A DNA stretch of 64,000 nucleotides. Source: JBBPZA01 sp963797015. Its GTDB lineage: Bacteria > Actinomycetota > Thermoleophilia > Solirubrobacterales > Solirubrobacteraceae. This document shows positions 30,879-39,751 of the stretch, piece after piece. The notes beneath the pieces were generated by a model. It saw only the letters and a list, made by a program, of their open reading frames with translations. It was not told where the DNA came from and did not search any database. The position numbers and the translations under genes were made by a program. The stretch lies in NCBI GenBank assembly GCA_963797015.1, contig CAWCNV010000005.1, positions 175,062 to 239,061 on the forward strand, read 5' to 3'. How positions within the stretch are numbered: the stretch's first letter is position 1; each line of letters begins with the position of its first letter.

Positions 30879-31870
30879 TGACGACGGCCTCCGCGCCCAC
30901 GCGCCGCCGCCCGGCGGCGCCGCGCACGCCGGCGGGGAGCGCGGTCGCCGGCGTCGGCATGGCCGTCCCCGGCGCCGTCGTGCCGAGCTCGGAGACCGAG
31001 GCGCGGCTGGGCCTCGCCCCCGGCTGGATCGAGTCGCGGACCGGCGTTCGCGAGCGCCGCCTGACGGCGCCCGGCGCGCGCCTCTCCGACCTCGCCGCGG
31101 CGGCAGGCCGCGAGGCGCTGGTGGTGGCCGGGGCCGACGCCGCCGAGCTCGAGCTCGTGGTGGTGGCAACGGTGACCGCCGACGAGGTCATGCCCAACGC
31201 GGCGCCGATGGTCGCGGGCGCGCTGGGGGCGGCCCGCGCCGCCACGGTCGACGTGGGCATGGCGTGCACAGGCTTCCTCGGGGCGTTCGCGATGGCGTCG
31301 GCGTGGATCGAGGCCGGTCGCGCGCGCAACGCGCTCGTGATCGGCGCCGACGTGTTCTCGCGCATCGTCGATCCCGATGACCGCCGCACGGCGCCGCTGT
31401 TCGGCGACGGCGCCGGTGCCTGCGTGCTGGAGGCGGTGCCGGCGCCGGGGTGCGTGGGGCCGGTGCTCTTGCGCTCGGACGCGTCCGCCGCCGGGCTCGT
31501 GGTCGCCGAGCGCGGCGGCCACATGCGCATGGAGGGCCCGGAGACCTACCGGCTCGCGGTGGCGCGACTGGTGGAGGTCACGAGCGAGGCGTGCGCGGCC
31601 GCCGGCTGCACCCCCGACGACGTCGACCTGTTCGTCTATCACCAGGCCAACGCACGCATTCTCAGGGCCGTGGGTCAGCGGCTCGGCCTCGACCCCGAGC
31701 GGGTGGTCGAGAGCATCTCCCGCTACGGGAACACGTCCGCGGCGTCGATCCCGATCGCGCTGGCCGAGGCAGGGGCCGACGGGCGCCTCGCGGAAGGCGC
31801 GCGCGTCCTGATGGCCGCCTTCGGCGCGGGGCTGACCTGGGGCGCGACCGTGGTGGAGTGGGGCGCATGA
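30878..31870 (+). CDS. fabH: 3-oxoacyl-ACP synthase III
   Basis: A 330-residue FabH that condenses an acyl-CoA primer with malonyl-ACP. The catalytic triad is Cys130 (VGMACTGF), His255 (YHQANAR) and Asn285 (YGNTSAAS). The N-terminus has a 20-residue Pro/Arg tail before the fold starts at SAVAGVGMAVPG. The ATG starts on the last base of the fabD stop region, and the stop overlaps fabG, so translation is coupled. Confidence 0.92.
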   Translation: MTTASAPTRRRPAAPRTPAGSAVAGVGMAVPGAVVPSSETEARLGLAPGWIESRTGVRERRLTAPGARLSDLAAAAGREALVVAGADAAELELVVVATVTADEVMPNAAPMVAGALGAARAATVDVGMACTGFLGAFAMASAWIEAGRARNALVIGADVFSRIVDPDDRRTAPLFGDGAGACVLEAVPAPGCVGPVLLRSDASAAGLVVAERGGHMRMEGPETYRLAVARLVEVTSEACAAAGCTPDDVDLFVYHQANARILRAVGQRLGLDPERVVESISRYGNTSAASIPIALAEAGADGRLAEGARVLMAAFGAGLTWGATVVEWGA

Positions 31871-32652
31871 GCGGCGCGGGAGCGACTTCGCGGCGGCAGC
31901 GCGCCGCCGGAGCCGAGCCGAGCGGCAACGGCGCCGGCTGCGCGCTCGTCACCGGCGCCTCGCGCGGGATCGGCGCGGCGATCGCGCGCTCGCTCGCGCA
32001 GGCCGGCCGGCCGGTCGCGGTCAACTATCGCTCCGACGCCGAGGCCGCGCAGCGCGTGGTCGCCGAGATCGAGGCCGCGGGCGGCAGCGCCGTCGCGCTC
32101 GCCGGCGACGTCCGCAGCCAGGACGACGTCGACGGGCTGTTCGCGGCGGCGGAGGAGCGCCACGGCCCCGTGCTGGTGCTCGTCAACAACGCCGGCACGC
32201 GCGCCGACGGGCTCTCGCCGCAGCTCGACGACGACGACTGGGCGCAGGTGCTCGACACCAACCTGTCCGCGGCCTTCCGCACGACACGACGGGCGCTGGT
32301 GCCGATGCTCCGCGCACGCCACGGGCGGATCGTGAACATCGCCTCGGTGGTCGGCACGCGCGCCAATCCGGGCCAGGCCAACTACGCGGCGTCCAAGGCC
32401 GGGCTGATCGGCTTCACCAAGACGGTCGCGGCCGAGGTCGCTCGCCGCGGAGTCACGGTCAACGCTGTCGCTCCGGGCTTCGTCGACACCGACATGACCG
32501 CGGGCATCGGGCGCGAGCTGCTGGCCGCGGTGCCCGCCCGGCGCGCGGGCACGCCCGAGGAGGTCGCGGCCTGCGTGCGCTTCCTGGCCTCCGACGAGGC
32601 CGCATACGTGACCGGAGCCACCCTCACAGTCGATGGCGGCTTGACCGCCTAA
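31867..32652 (+). CDS. fabG: 3-oxoacyl-ACP reductase
   Basis: A 261-residue short-chain dehydrogenase for the first reduction in the elongation cycle. The NADPH motif is TGASRGIG (29-36), NNAG at 107-110, and the catalytic Ser160, Tyr173 (ANYAASKAG) and Lys177 are all there. A low-complexity tail of some 20 residues precedes the fold. Context between fabH and acpP makes the FabG assignment safer than sequence alone would. Confidence 0.9.
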   Translation: MSGAGATSRRQRAAGAEPSGNGAGCALVTGASRGIGAAIARSLAQAGRPVAVNYRSDAEAAQRVVAEIEAAGGSAVALAGDVRSQDDVDGLFAAAEERHGPVLVLVNNAGTRADGLSPQLDDDDWAQVLDTNLSAAFRTTRRALVPMLRARHGRIVNIASVVGTRANPGQANYAASKAGLIGFTKTVAAEVARRGVTVNAVAPGFVDTDMTAGIGRELLAAVPARRAGTPEEVAACVRFLASDEAAYVTGATLTVDGGLTA

Positions 32653-32674
32653 CGCAGACCGGAAGGAGACCCAC

Positions 32675-32920
32675 ATGAGCACAACCCCCGCCCAGCAGGT
32701 CGAAGGTCGCATCGTCGACGCGATCGCCAGCTTCGGCCCCGACGTGTCCGAGGTCACCCGCGACGCGACGTTCGAGGAGCTCGACATCGACTCGCTCGAC
32801 CTGGTCGAGCTCGGCCAGATCGCCGAGGAGGAGTTCGGCGTGCGCATCGAGCCCAGTGACATGAAGGAGATGAAGACGGTCGGCGACGCGATCGACTTCG
32901 TCGCGGCCCGAGCGGGGTGA
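32675..32920 (+). CDS. acpP: Acyl carrier protein
   Basis: An 81-residue acidic ACP. The phosphopantetheine attachment Ser40 lies in LDIDSLDLVEL. A GGAAGGAGA ribosome site precedes ATG 32675, as expected for the most highly made protein of the operon. Its stop overlaps the GTG of fabF (GTGA). Confidence 0.93.
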   Translation: MSTTPAQQVEGRIVDAIASFGPDVSEVTRDATFEELDIDSLDLVELGQIAEEEFGVRIEPSDMKEMKTVGDAIDFVAARAG

Positions 32921-34119
32921 CCCGCCGCGTCGTCATCACCGGCGTCGGCGCCGTCACGCCGCTCGGCGTCGGCGCCGCGACGCTCCATGAGCGCTGGGCC
33001 GCGGGCGAGTGCGGGCTCGAGGACGGCGAGGGCCGCTGCGACGCGTTCGTGCCCGAGGAGTTCCTGTCGCGCAAGGAGGTGCGGCGCTCCGACCGCTTCA
33101 GCCAGCTCGCCTCCTCGGCCGCGGCCGAGGCGATCGAGCAGGCGGGCTGGGCAGACGAGCTGCCGTACGACGACGAGCGTGTGGGCTGCATCATCGGAAC
33201 CGGCATCGGCGGCCTGGAGTCGCTCGAGCGCGAGCACAGTGTGCTGCTCGACCGCGGCCCCGCCAAGGTGTCGCCGCTGTCCGTGCCGCTGCTGATGGGG
33301 AACGCCGGCAGCGCCGCCGTGGCCATGCGCCACGGCCTGCGCGGGCCGATGTACGCCGTGGTCTCGGCCTGCGCGGCCGGCGCGCAGGCGATCGGCGCCG
33401 CGTTGCGCACGATCGAGAACGGCGAGGCCGACGCGATGGTCACCGGCGGGGCGGAGGCGACGCTCACGCCTCTGGCCAAGGCCGCCTTCGCCGCGATGGC
33501 CGCGACCTCGCCGACCGGCATCTCGCGTCCCTTCGACGCCCGTCGCGACGGCTTCGTCATGGGCGAGGGGGCGGGAGTGCTCGTGCTCGAGGAGGAGAGC
33601 GTCGCGCGCGCTCGCGGGGCCGCGGTGCTCGGCGAGGTGCTCGGCTACGGCGCCACCGCCGACGCCCATCACCTCACCGCGCCCGAGCCCGACGGGCGCG
33701 GGCCGCGCCGGGCGATCGAGCTTGCGCTCGCCGACGCCGGCCTCGAGCCCGAGGACCTGGACTACGTCAACGCCCACGGCACCTCGACGCCGCTCAACGA
33801 CCGCTCCGAGACCGTCGCGCTGAAGGCCGCGCTCGGCGACCACGCCCGGCGTTTGCCGACGTCCGCGACGAAGTCGGCGGTCGGTCATCTCCTCGGAGCG
33901 GCCGGTGCGGTCGAGGCGATCGCGTCGGTGCTGGCCCTGAACCACCGCCTCGCACCGCCCACGCTCGGCTACGAGCAACCCGAGGAGGGGCTCGACCTGG
34001 ACTACGTCCCGCGCTCGGCGCGGCCGCTGCCGGCCAACGGGGCGCCGCTCGTGGGCCTGTCCAACTCGTTCGGCTTCGGCGGGCACAACGGCGTGCTGGT
34101 GCTGAGGGGCGCGCCGTGA
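32917..34119 (+). CDS. fabF: 3-oxoacyl-ACP synthase II
   Basis: A 400-residue KAS II. The Cys-His-His set is Cys152 (VSACAAG), His287 (NAHGTST) and His324 (AVGHLLGAAG), with Lys319 also conserved. It elongates acyl-ACP with malonyl-ACP. Starts with GTG inside the acpP stop and overlaps the next gene (GTGA). Confidence 0.93.
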   Translation: MTRRVVITGVGAVTPLGVGAATLHERWAAGECGLEDGEGRCDAFVPEEFLSRKEVRRSDRFSQLASSAAAEAIEQAGWADELPYDDERVGCIIGTGIGGLESLEREHSVLLDRGPAKVSPLSVPLLMGNAGSAAVAMRHGLRGPMYAVVSACAAGAQAIGAALRTIENGEADAMVTGGAEATLTPLAKAAFAAMAATSPTGISRPFDARRDGFVMGEGAGVLVLEEESVARARGAAVLGEVLGYGATADAHHLTAPEPDGRGPRRAIELALADAGLEPEDLDYVNAHGTSTPLNDRSETVALKAALGDHARRLPTSATKSAVGHLLGAAGAVEAIASVLALNHRLAPPTLGYEQPEEGLDLDYVPRSARPLPANGAPLVGLSNSFGFGGHNGVLVLRGAP

Positions 34120-35534
34120 CCACCGCGCTCGCCCCCCGCGACGCGCCCAGGCTCGGTCCGCGCGAGCGGCTGGAGCTGCTCTGCGACCCGGGCTCGCTGC
34201 ACGTCATCCGCTCGGCGGTCGAGTCGCGCCGGATGGGCGAGCGCACACGCCGCGGCGACGGTGTCGTCGGAGCGGCGGGGACCGTCGGCGGCCGGCCGGT
34301 GTTCTGCTACGCCCAGGACGCGTCGTTCGCCGGCGGCTCGCTGGGCGAGGCTCACGCCGACACGATCGTCCGCGTCCTGCGGCTCGCCGCCCAGGCCGGC
34401 GCGCCGGTGGTGGGCTTCGTCGAGTCGGCGGGCGCGCGCATGCAGGAGGGTACGGCCGCGCTCGCCGGCTACGCGCGGATCTTCAGCAAGCAGGTGGCGC
34501 TCGCCGGGCGCGCGCCGCAGATCGCGGTGGTGCTCGGGGCGTGCGCCGGCGGCGGCTCGTACTCCCCCGCGCTGACCGACTTCGTCGTTATGGGGGCGGG
34601 CGCGAGCATGTTCCTCACCGGCCCGGCCGTCGTGCGCGAGGTGCTCGGCGAGGACGTGTCGGCCGCCGAGCTGGGCGGCCCGGCGGTCCACGAGCGCACC
34701 GGCGTGGCCCACTTCGCCGCCGGCTCGGACGCGGAGGCGGCGAGGCTGGTGCGCGAGCTGCTCGGCTACCTCCCGGACAACGCCTCGACGCCCGCGCCTC
34801 GCCGCTCCGCGGTCGCGCCACGCGGCCCGGGGCCCGGATCGTTCGTGCCGTGCGAGTCGCGTCGCGTCTACGACGTGCGCGATGTGGTGCGCGCGCTGGC
34901 CGACGCCGGCGAGCTGCTCGAGTTCGGGCCGCGCTGGGCACGCAACCTCGTCTGCGCCTTCGCGCGCCTCGACGGCCGCCCGGTGGGCGTGGTGGCCAAC
35001 CAGCCGCGGCGCCTGGGCGGCGTGATCGACGCCGAGGGCGCGCGCAAGGCGGCGCGCTTCGTGCGCTCCTGCGACGCCTTCGGGCTGCCGCTCGTGGTGC
35101 TCGTCGACACGCCGGGGTTCCTGCCCGGCGGCCGTCAGGAGGCCGACGGGGTGATCGGCGCGGGCGCCGACCTGCTGGCCGCCTTCGCCCGCGCCGCCGT
35201 CCCCCGGATCACCGTGATCCTGCGCAAGGCCTACGGCGGCGCCTACATCACCATGAACTCGAAGGACCTCGGCGCCCACCTCACGTTCGCCTGGCCCGAG
35301 GCGGAGATCGGCGTGATGGGCGCGGCGTCGGCGGTCGGCGTCCTGCACCGCCGCGACCTCGTGGCCGCGCGCGATCCCGAGCGCCTGCGCGACGATCTGG
35401 CCGGCGACTACGCTCGCCGCCACCTGGCCGCCGGCACCGCGGCGCGCGAGGGCTTCGTCGACGAGGTGATCACGCCGGCGGAGACGCGCGCGCGGCTCAT
35501 CTGGGGGCTGAACGCGCTGGCGCCGGGGCCATGA
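34116..35534 (+). CDS. Single-chain acyl-CoA carboxylase carboxyltransferase
   Basis: A 472-residue carboxyltransferase of the AccD/PccB type. Two crotonase-like halves are visible. The first has GFVESAGARMQEGTAALAGY and CAGGGSYSPALTDFVVM; the second has VDTPGFLPGGRQEADGVI and LRKAYGGAYITMNSKDLGAH. This is the single-chain form that pairs with a biotinylated AccA-type subunit, which is not in the window. Placement inside the fab operon suggests it makes malonyl-CoA for FabD. Propionyl-CoA as substrate cannot be excluded. GTG 34116 overlaps fabF, and the stop overlaps fabI (ATGA). Confidence 0.88.
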   Translation: MTTALAPRDAPRLGPRERLELLCDPGSLHVIRSAVESRRMGERTRRGDGVVGAAGTVGGRPVFCYAQDASFAGGSLGEAHADTIVRVLRLAAQAGAPVVGFVESAGARMQEGTAALAGYARIFSKQVALAGRAPQIAVVLGACAGGGSYSPALTDFVVMGAGASMFLTGPAVVREVLGEDVSAAELGGPAVHERTGVAHFAAGSDAEAARLVRELLGYLPDNASTPAPRRSAVAPRGPGPGSFVPCESRRVYDVRDVVRALADAGELLEFGPRWARNLVCAFARLDGRPVGVVANQPRRLGGVIDAEGARKAARFVRSCDAFGLPLVVLVDTPGFLPGGRQEADGVIGAGADLLAAFARAAVPRITVILRKAYGGAYITMNSKDLGAHLTFAWPEAEIGVMGAASAVGVLHRRDLVAARDPERLRDDLAGDYARRHLAAGTAAREGFVDEVITPAETRARLIWGLNALAPGP

Positions 35535-36328
35535 TGCTCAGCGGCAAGCGCCTGCTCGTCACCGGCGTCGTGACGCGCGACTCGATCGCCTTCGCCGTGG
35601 CCGAGCGAGCCCAGGAGGCCGGCGCCGAGGTGCTGCTGACGAGCTTCGGTCGCGCGCGCCGGCTCACCGAGCGCGCTGCGGCGCGGCTGCCCGAGCGCGT
35701 CGACGTGCTCGAGCTCGACGTCAACGAGCCCGCTCACTACGGCGCCCTGTCCGCCGAGCTGCACGACCGCTGGGGCGGCGTCGACGGCGTGCTGCACGCG
35801 GTCGCCTTCGCGCCCGAGGACGCGCTCGGCGGGCGCTTCATGGAGACGCCCGACGAGAGCGCGCAGATCGCCTTCCGCACGAGCGCGGTCTCGTTGCGCT
35901 CGCTGGCCGCGGCGACGGCGCCGCTGATGGACGGCGGCGGCAGCGTCGTCGGGCTCGACTTCGACGCGTCGGTCGCGTGGCCGGTGTACGACTGGATGGG
36001 CGTCGCCAAGGCGGCGCTCGAGGCGGTCAGCCGCTACCTCGCCCGCGACCTGGGCGCGGATGGCGTACGCGTCAACCTCGTCTCCGCCGGGCCGCTGCGC
36101 ACGGTCGCCGCCGGAGGCATCCCCGGCTTCGAGCGCCTCGCCGACGCGTGGCAGGCACAGGCGCCGCTGGGGTGGAGCGTCACCGATCCGGGTCCCGTCG
36201 CCGACGCCGCCTGCTTCCTGCTCTCCGACTCGTCCCGGGGCATCACGGGCGAGATCCTGCACGTCGACGGAGGCTTTCACGCCATGGGCTGTGCGCTGGA
36301 CGTACCATCGGCCCATGGCAGGCGCTGA
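35531..36328 (+). CDS. fabI: InhA-type enoyl-ACP reductase
   Basis: A 265-residue reductase for the last step of the elongation cycle. It has the FabI/InhA pattern rather than the classic SDR: TGVVTRDSIAFAVA near the N-terminus and the active pair Tyr153 and Lys160 (Y-x6-K, VYDWMGVAKAALE). The preceding GLDFDAS resembles InhA. NADH should be the donor. Starts at ATG 35531 overlapping the carboxyltransferase stop; a second ATG follows at once. Confidence 0.9.
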   Translation: MMLSGKRLLVTGVVTRDSIAFAVAERAQEAGAEVLLTSFGRARRLTERAAARLPERVDVLELDVNEPAHYGALSAELHDRWGGVDGVLHAVAFAPEDALGGRFMETPDESAQIAFRTSAVSLRSLAAATAPLMDGGGSVVGLDFDASVAWPVYDWMGVAKAALEAVSRYLARDLGADGVRVNLVSAGPLRTVAAGGIPGFERLADAWQAQAPLGWSVTDPGPVADAACFLLSDSSRGITGEILHVDGGFHAMGCALDVPSAHGRR

Positions 36329-37145
36329 CGAGGAGCGCGCCGTCGGCGCGTACGGCCTGCGGGTGCGGGGGCTGGACTGGGCCACCGGCCTGCTGGCCAC
36401 CGCGGGCCGCGACTGGCCCGAGGTACGCCTCGATCAGGGAGGCGAGCCCGAGCCCTCACAGCCTCAGCTCCTGGACCGCGAGCGCGCGGTGATCGACCTC
36501 CGCGACGCCGCCCGCAGGCGCCTCGTGATGGATCGCGCGGCGGGTACCGCGACGTTCCAGGGTCGTGCGCTGGCGCCCGACCAGCTCGTCCACCCCTACC
36601 TGTGGCCGGTCGCGAGCATCTTCTCGCGCTGGCTGGGCCGCGAGGCGCTGCACGGAGGAGCGATCGTCCTGGACGGCGGCGCGTGGGGAGTGCTCGGGCC
36701 TGCGGACGCCGGCAAGAGCACGCTGCTCGCGGCCTTCGCAGCGGCGGGGACCCCGGTGATCAGCGACGACCTGGTGGTCGTCGAGGGCGGCCGCGTGCTG
36801 GCCGGACCGCGCTGCATCGACCTCCGAGCCGCGCCTCCCGCCGCGCTCGCCGAGCGGCTGGGGGCCGTGCGCGCGCGGCGCCGCAGCCGCTGGCGCGTAC
36901 ATCTCTCCGTGGTCGACGCCGAGGTACCGCTGCGGGGCTGGGTGTTCCTCGCCTGGGAGCAGCGCGCGAAGCTCACCCCGCTCCCCGAGCGAAAGACGCT
37001 CACGCGGCTGCTGCGCTGGCGTGCGTGGGCCGAGCTCGGGAGCGACTCGGCGCACCTGCGCGAGCTCGCCGCGCTGCCCGCCTTCACCCTCGGCCGCCCG
37101 CGGCGCATGGCCGAGATGGACGAGGCCGTGCGCCTGCTGGTCTAG
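36315..37145 (+). CDS. HPr-kinase-like P-loop protein
   Basis: A 276-residue protein whose centre resembles the C-terminal kinase domain of HPr kinase/phosphorylase: LHGGAIVLDGG, the P-loop GPADAGKST (128-136) and SDDLVVV (150-156). The canonical HPrK N-terminal domain and the full loop motif downstream are not recognisable. Related stand-alone proteins occur in natural-product and PQQ-like clusters, where they phosphorylate peptides or small molecules. Here it overlaps fabI by 14 bases, so it is probably translated with the fatty-acid operon. A regulatory kinase role is only a guess. Confidence 0.7.
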   Translation: MAGADEERAVGAYGLRVRGLDWATGLLATAGRDWPEVRLDQGGEPEPSQPQLLDRERAVIDLRDAARRRLVMDRAAGTATFQGRALAPDQLVHPYLWPVASIFSRWLGREALHGGAIVLDGGAWGVLGPADAGKSTLLAAFAAAGTPVISDDLVVVEGGRVLAGPRCIDLRAAPPAALAERLGAVRARRRSRWRVHLSVVDAEVPLRGWVFLAWEQRAKLTPLPERKTLTRLLRWRAWAELGSDSAHLRELAALPAFTLGRPRRMAEMDEAVRLLV

Positions 37146-37305
37146 TGTCGTGAGTCGTCAGTTCGCGGGCAGCCTGCGGGCGCCTCGCCGCCCGTGCGCG
37201 CGGCCGTCTCCTCGCCTGTGCCACCGGCACAGGCTTCGTCGCCGCCCACACCCACGGACGACGATGCATCCCGCATCCTGCGCCCGAACTTCCGACTCAC
37301 GACAC
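37145..37305. repeat. Long inverted repeat between convergent operons
   Basis: The arms 37145-37165 (GTGTCGTGAGTCGTCAGTTC plus G) and 37285-37305 are complementary at 19 of 21 positions and enclose 119 bases. Inside, GCCTGTGCC-ACC-GGCACAGGC (37214-37234) is a perfect 9-base hairpin. It starts on the last base of the kinase-like stop and ends 8 bases before the cofE stop. It may be a two-way terminator or a small palindromic repeat element. Confidence 0.7.
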
Positions 37306-37312
37306 TGACCGC

Positions 37313-38065
37313 TCAGCGGAAGAGGTCCTCGGCGGCGGCCCGCCGAAGCGCGGCGGCGCCCGGGCCGTCGCCGGGCGTGACGTGGCGCTCCAGGCCCTCG
37401 ACGAGCACCACGGGCTCGCGCGAGTCCTTGCCACGCACGAGGTCGGCGGCGGCCGCGACCTCGTCCGCGACCGCGATCCAGGTGGCCGAGAGGTCGCGCC
37501 CCGCCGCGTCGGCGCGGCCGCGCCAGTCGTCCAGCGGCGCAAGCCCCGCGCAGCCGATCGCGACGTCGGTCTGGCCGTGACGCCAGGCGCGTCCGAAGGA
37601 GTCGGTGATGACCACCGCCGGGGCCGAGCCCGTCAGCTCGCGCAGGCGGGCGCGCAGCGCGCGGGCGGAGGCGTCGGGGTCGAGGGGCAGGAGCACGAGT
37701 GTCTCGGGCGCAGGCGCGTTCGAGGCGTCGACTCCCGCGTTGGCGCAGACGAAGCCGTGCCTGGTCACGCAGATGAGCACGCCGGCGCGGGCGCGCAGGA
37801 GCTCGGCGGACTCGTCGAGCACCACCTGGACGTGTCGCGCGTCCTTGCCGTGCTCCGCGGCCAGGCGCCAGGCGCCCTGGCTCGCGACGACGTCGGCCAG
37901 CGCGCGCACGCGCCCCTCGGCCTTCGAGACGACCTTGTGTGCGAGCGCCAGCACCGCGTGCGCCGGCGGCGACTCTCCGAGCGCCGCGGCGACCATCGCG
38001 CCGAGATCGTCGCCCGGCGCCACCTCGGGCAGTCCGGCGAGCGGCTGCGCGCGAAGCGTCGTCAC
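37313..38065 (-). CDS. cofE: F420-0:gamma-glutamyl ligase
   Basis: A 250-residue CofE that adds glutamates to F420-0 with GTP. Recognisable blocks are LALAHKVVSKAEGRV, VLDESAELLRAR, the CVTRHGFVCANAGVDASNAP segment (quoted here as VCANAGVDASN) and VVITDSFGRAWRHGQTDVAIG. The mycobacterial FbiB fusion has an extra C-terminal nitroreductase-like domain that reduces dehydro-F420-0; it is absent here, so that step must be done elsewhere. Start overlaps the cofC stop (ATGA). Confidence 0.93.
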   Translation of the reverse strand: MTTLRAQPLAGLPEVAPGDDLGAMVAAALGESPPAHAVLALAHKVVSKAEGRVRALADVVASQGAWRLAAEHGKDARHVQVVLDESAELLRARAGVLICVTRHGFVCANAGVDASNAPAPETLVLLPLDPDASARALRARLRELTGSAPAVVITDSFGRAWRHGQTDVAIGCAGLAPLDDWRGRADAAGRDLSATWIAVADEVAAAADLVRGKDSREPVVLVEGLERHVTPGDGPGAAALRRAAAEDLFR

Positions 38066-38769
38066 CCGTGCGCGGTCGCGCGCGGCTGCGCGCCGGCGGG
38101 GCCGCGGCCCTCGCTGCGATCCAGCTGGCGGAGCATCCCGCGGGTGTTCGGGGCGACCGTGCGCGCGGTCCCCAGCGCCTCGCGGAGCACCGCCATGTCC
38201 TCGGGCGTGTCCACGTCGAGCCCGAGCGAGGGGACCTCGTCCACGACCGGATCCACGCCGGCGGCCCGGGCGCGGTCGCGGTGGCGCGCGAAGCTGCCCA
38301 CGCCGAACGCGGTGTCGATGATCGCGGGCGGCGCGAGGACCAGCGCGTTGGTGCCGGCGCCGTGGCGGTCGGGGACGATCACGACGGTCTTCTCCAAGCC
38401 CTCCGCGCGTTCGAGCAGCGCGTCCAGCTCACCGGGATCGAGCGCGGGGCAGTCGCCCGGCACCAGCACGACGCGCTCGAAGCCGCGCTCGACCGCGCGC
38501 GCGATTCCGCGCCGGGCCGCGGCGCTCTGACCGGCGTCGTCGGGGTCGTCGATGACCTCCACGGAATGCCCGGAGGCCAGCGCGCTCGCGTCGAGCTCGC
38601 CGCTCACGACCACCACCGCGTCGACGCGCTGCGACCGCCGCAGGGCGAGCAGCACGTCGGCGCACATGGCCTGGGCAAGCGCGCGGCGCACGCCCGGAGG
38701 CATCTCGGCAGCCAGACGCTGCTTGGCCGAGTCGAAGTTCTTGACCGGGAGGATCGCGAGGGTCGCCAC
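38062..38769 (-). CDS. cofC: 2-phospholactate/PEP guanylyltransferase
   Basis: A 235-residue CofC (FbiD) nucleotidyltransferase that activates 2-phospholactate or phosphoenolpyruvate with GTP for F420 assembly. Motifs: LAILPVKNFDSAKQRLA at the N-terminus, LVPGDCPALDPGEL for metal binding and DRHGAGTNALVL in the middle. In actinobacteria the substrate is PEP. The C-terminal 25 residues are a basic low-complexity tail. Starts with GTG 38769, 9 bases after TAGTCT. Confidence 0.9.
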   Translation of the reverse strand: MATLAILPVKNFDSAKQRLAAEMPPGVRRALAQAMCADVLLALRRSQRVDAVVVVSGELDASALASGHSVEVIDDPDDAGQSAAARRGIARAVERGFERVVLVPGDCPALDPGELDALLERAEGLEKTVVIVPDRHGAGTNALVLAPPAIIDTAFGVGSFARHRDRARAAGVDPVVDEVPSLGLDVDTPEDMAVLREALGTARTVAPNTRGMLRQLDRSEGRGPAGAQPRATAHG

Positions 38770-38778
38770 CGCCGCCCG

Positions 38779-38784
38779 AGACTA
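38779..38784 (-). promoter_or_regulatory. -10 element of cofC
   Basis: TAGTCT on the minus strand, 9 bases before GTG 38769. It gives cofC-cofE a promoter of their own. Confidence 0.35.
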
Positions 38785-38836
38785 CCCGAGCGTCCAGCGC
38801 GGAGCGGCCTGCGTCCGCGGCCAGGTGGGGCGCACG

Positions 38837-39751
38837 TTATCCCCCGAGGGCCTGAGCGAAGCGGACGACCTCCGCCGCCACGCGGCGGCGCGCCTCGGGG
38901 GTGTCCATGACCGTGTCGGTCTGGAGCACCGGGAGCCCGTTTGCCCCCTCGTCGGCGACCAGGCCGTCGATCAGGCCCGAGTAGAGCTCCGCGATCCCGT
39001 CCGCGCTCGCCGGCCTGCCGGTCCAGGCCAGGAACGGCAGCGTCGGGCCCTTGAGCGCGTCGCCGCCGACGATCGGGCTGACGGCGACCACGGGCGCGGA
39101 GGCGGTCTGGAGCGCCTCGTGCAGCGCGGGCAGGGCGAGGATCGGCCCGATCGAGATCACCGGGTTGGAGGGACCGAGGACGATGACCGCCGCCGCCTCG
39201 AGCGCGGCCAGCACCTCGTCCGTGGGCGGGGCGCTCTCCGCACCGGCGAACTCCACCTCCTCGACCGGGCCCGCGGCCTCGCCGCCCCGGATCAGCCATT
39301 CCTGGACGTCCCACCAGCGCCCGGCGCCGCGCACACGAGTGCGCACGGGCGCGTCGGTCATGGGGAGCACGCGGGCGGCGACTCCGAGCGCCTGCCGGAG
39401 CTCGTCGAGCGCCTCGGTCAGCCGGGCGCCCTCGGCCAGCCGCCGGGCGCGGACCAGCCCGACGGCGAGGTCACGGTCGCCCAGGTTGAACCACACGTCC
39501 TCGCCGAGCTCGCGCAGCCCGCGCATGACGTTGAAGCTGTCGTGCTCGAGGCCCCAGCCGCGCGCATCGATGCGATCTGCGAGCCAGAACAGGATCAGGT
39601 CGGGGTCGGGGGAGACGTACGCTCCGTGGATCTCGACGTCGTCGCCCGTGTTGGCGACCACGGTCAGGTCGTCGCCCACGACGTCGAGCAGCCCGCGGGC
39701 GAGCTTCGCGCCGCCGGTGCCGCCGCTCAGGAGGACGACGGGGGCGGCCAC
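38837..39751 (-). CDS. cofD: LPPG:FO transferase
   Basis: A 304-residue CofD (FbiA) that transfers the phospholactate or enolpyruvate-phosphate moiety to FO, forming (dehydro-)F420-0. The N-terminal LLSGGTGGAKLARGL and VANTGDDVEIHGAYVSPDPD are diagnostic, and GPSNPVISIGPIL and VSPIVGGDALKGP follow. GTG 39751 lies inside the end of the fno gene (25-base overlap), giving coupled translation. The following cofC starts 67 bases after its stop. Confidence 0.93.
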   Translation of the reverse strand: MAAPVVLLSGGTGGAKLARGLLDVVGDDLTVVANTGDDVEIHGAYVSPDPDLILFWLADRIDARGWGLEHDSFNVMRGLRELGEDVWFNLGDRDLAVGLVRARRLAEGARLTEALDELRQALGVAARVLPMTDAPVRTRVRGAGRWWDVQEWLIRGGEAAGPVEEVEFAGAESAPPTDEVLAALEAAAVIVLGPSNPVISIGPILALPALHEALQTASAPVVAVSPIVGGDALKGPTLPFLAWTGRPASADGIAELYSGLIDGLVADEGANGLPVLQTDTVMDTPEARRRVAAEVVRFAQALGG

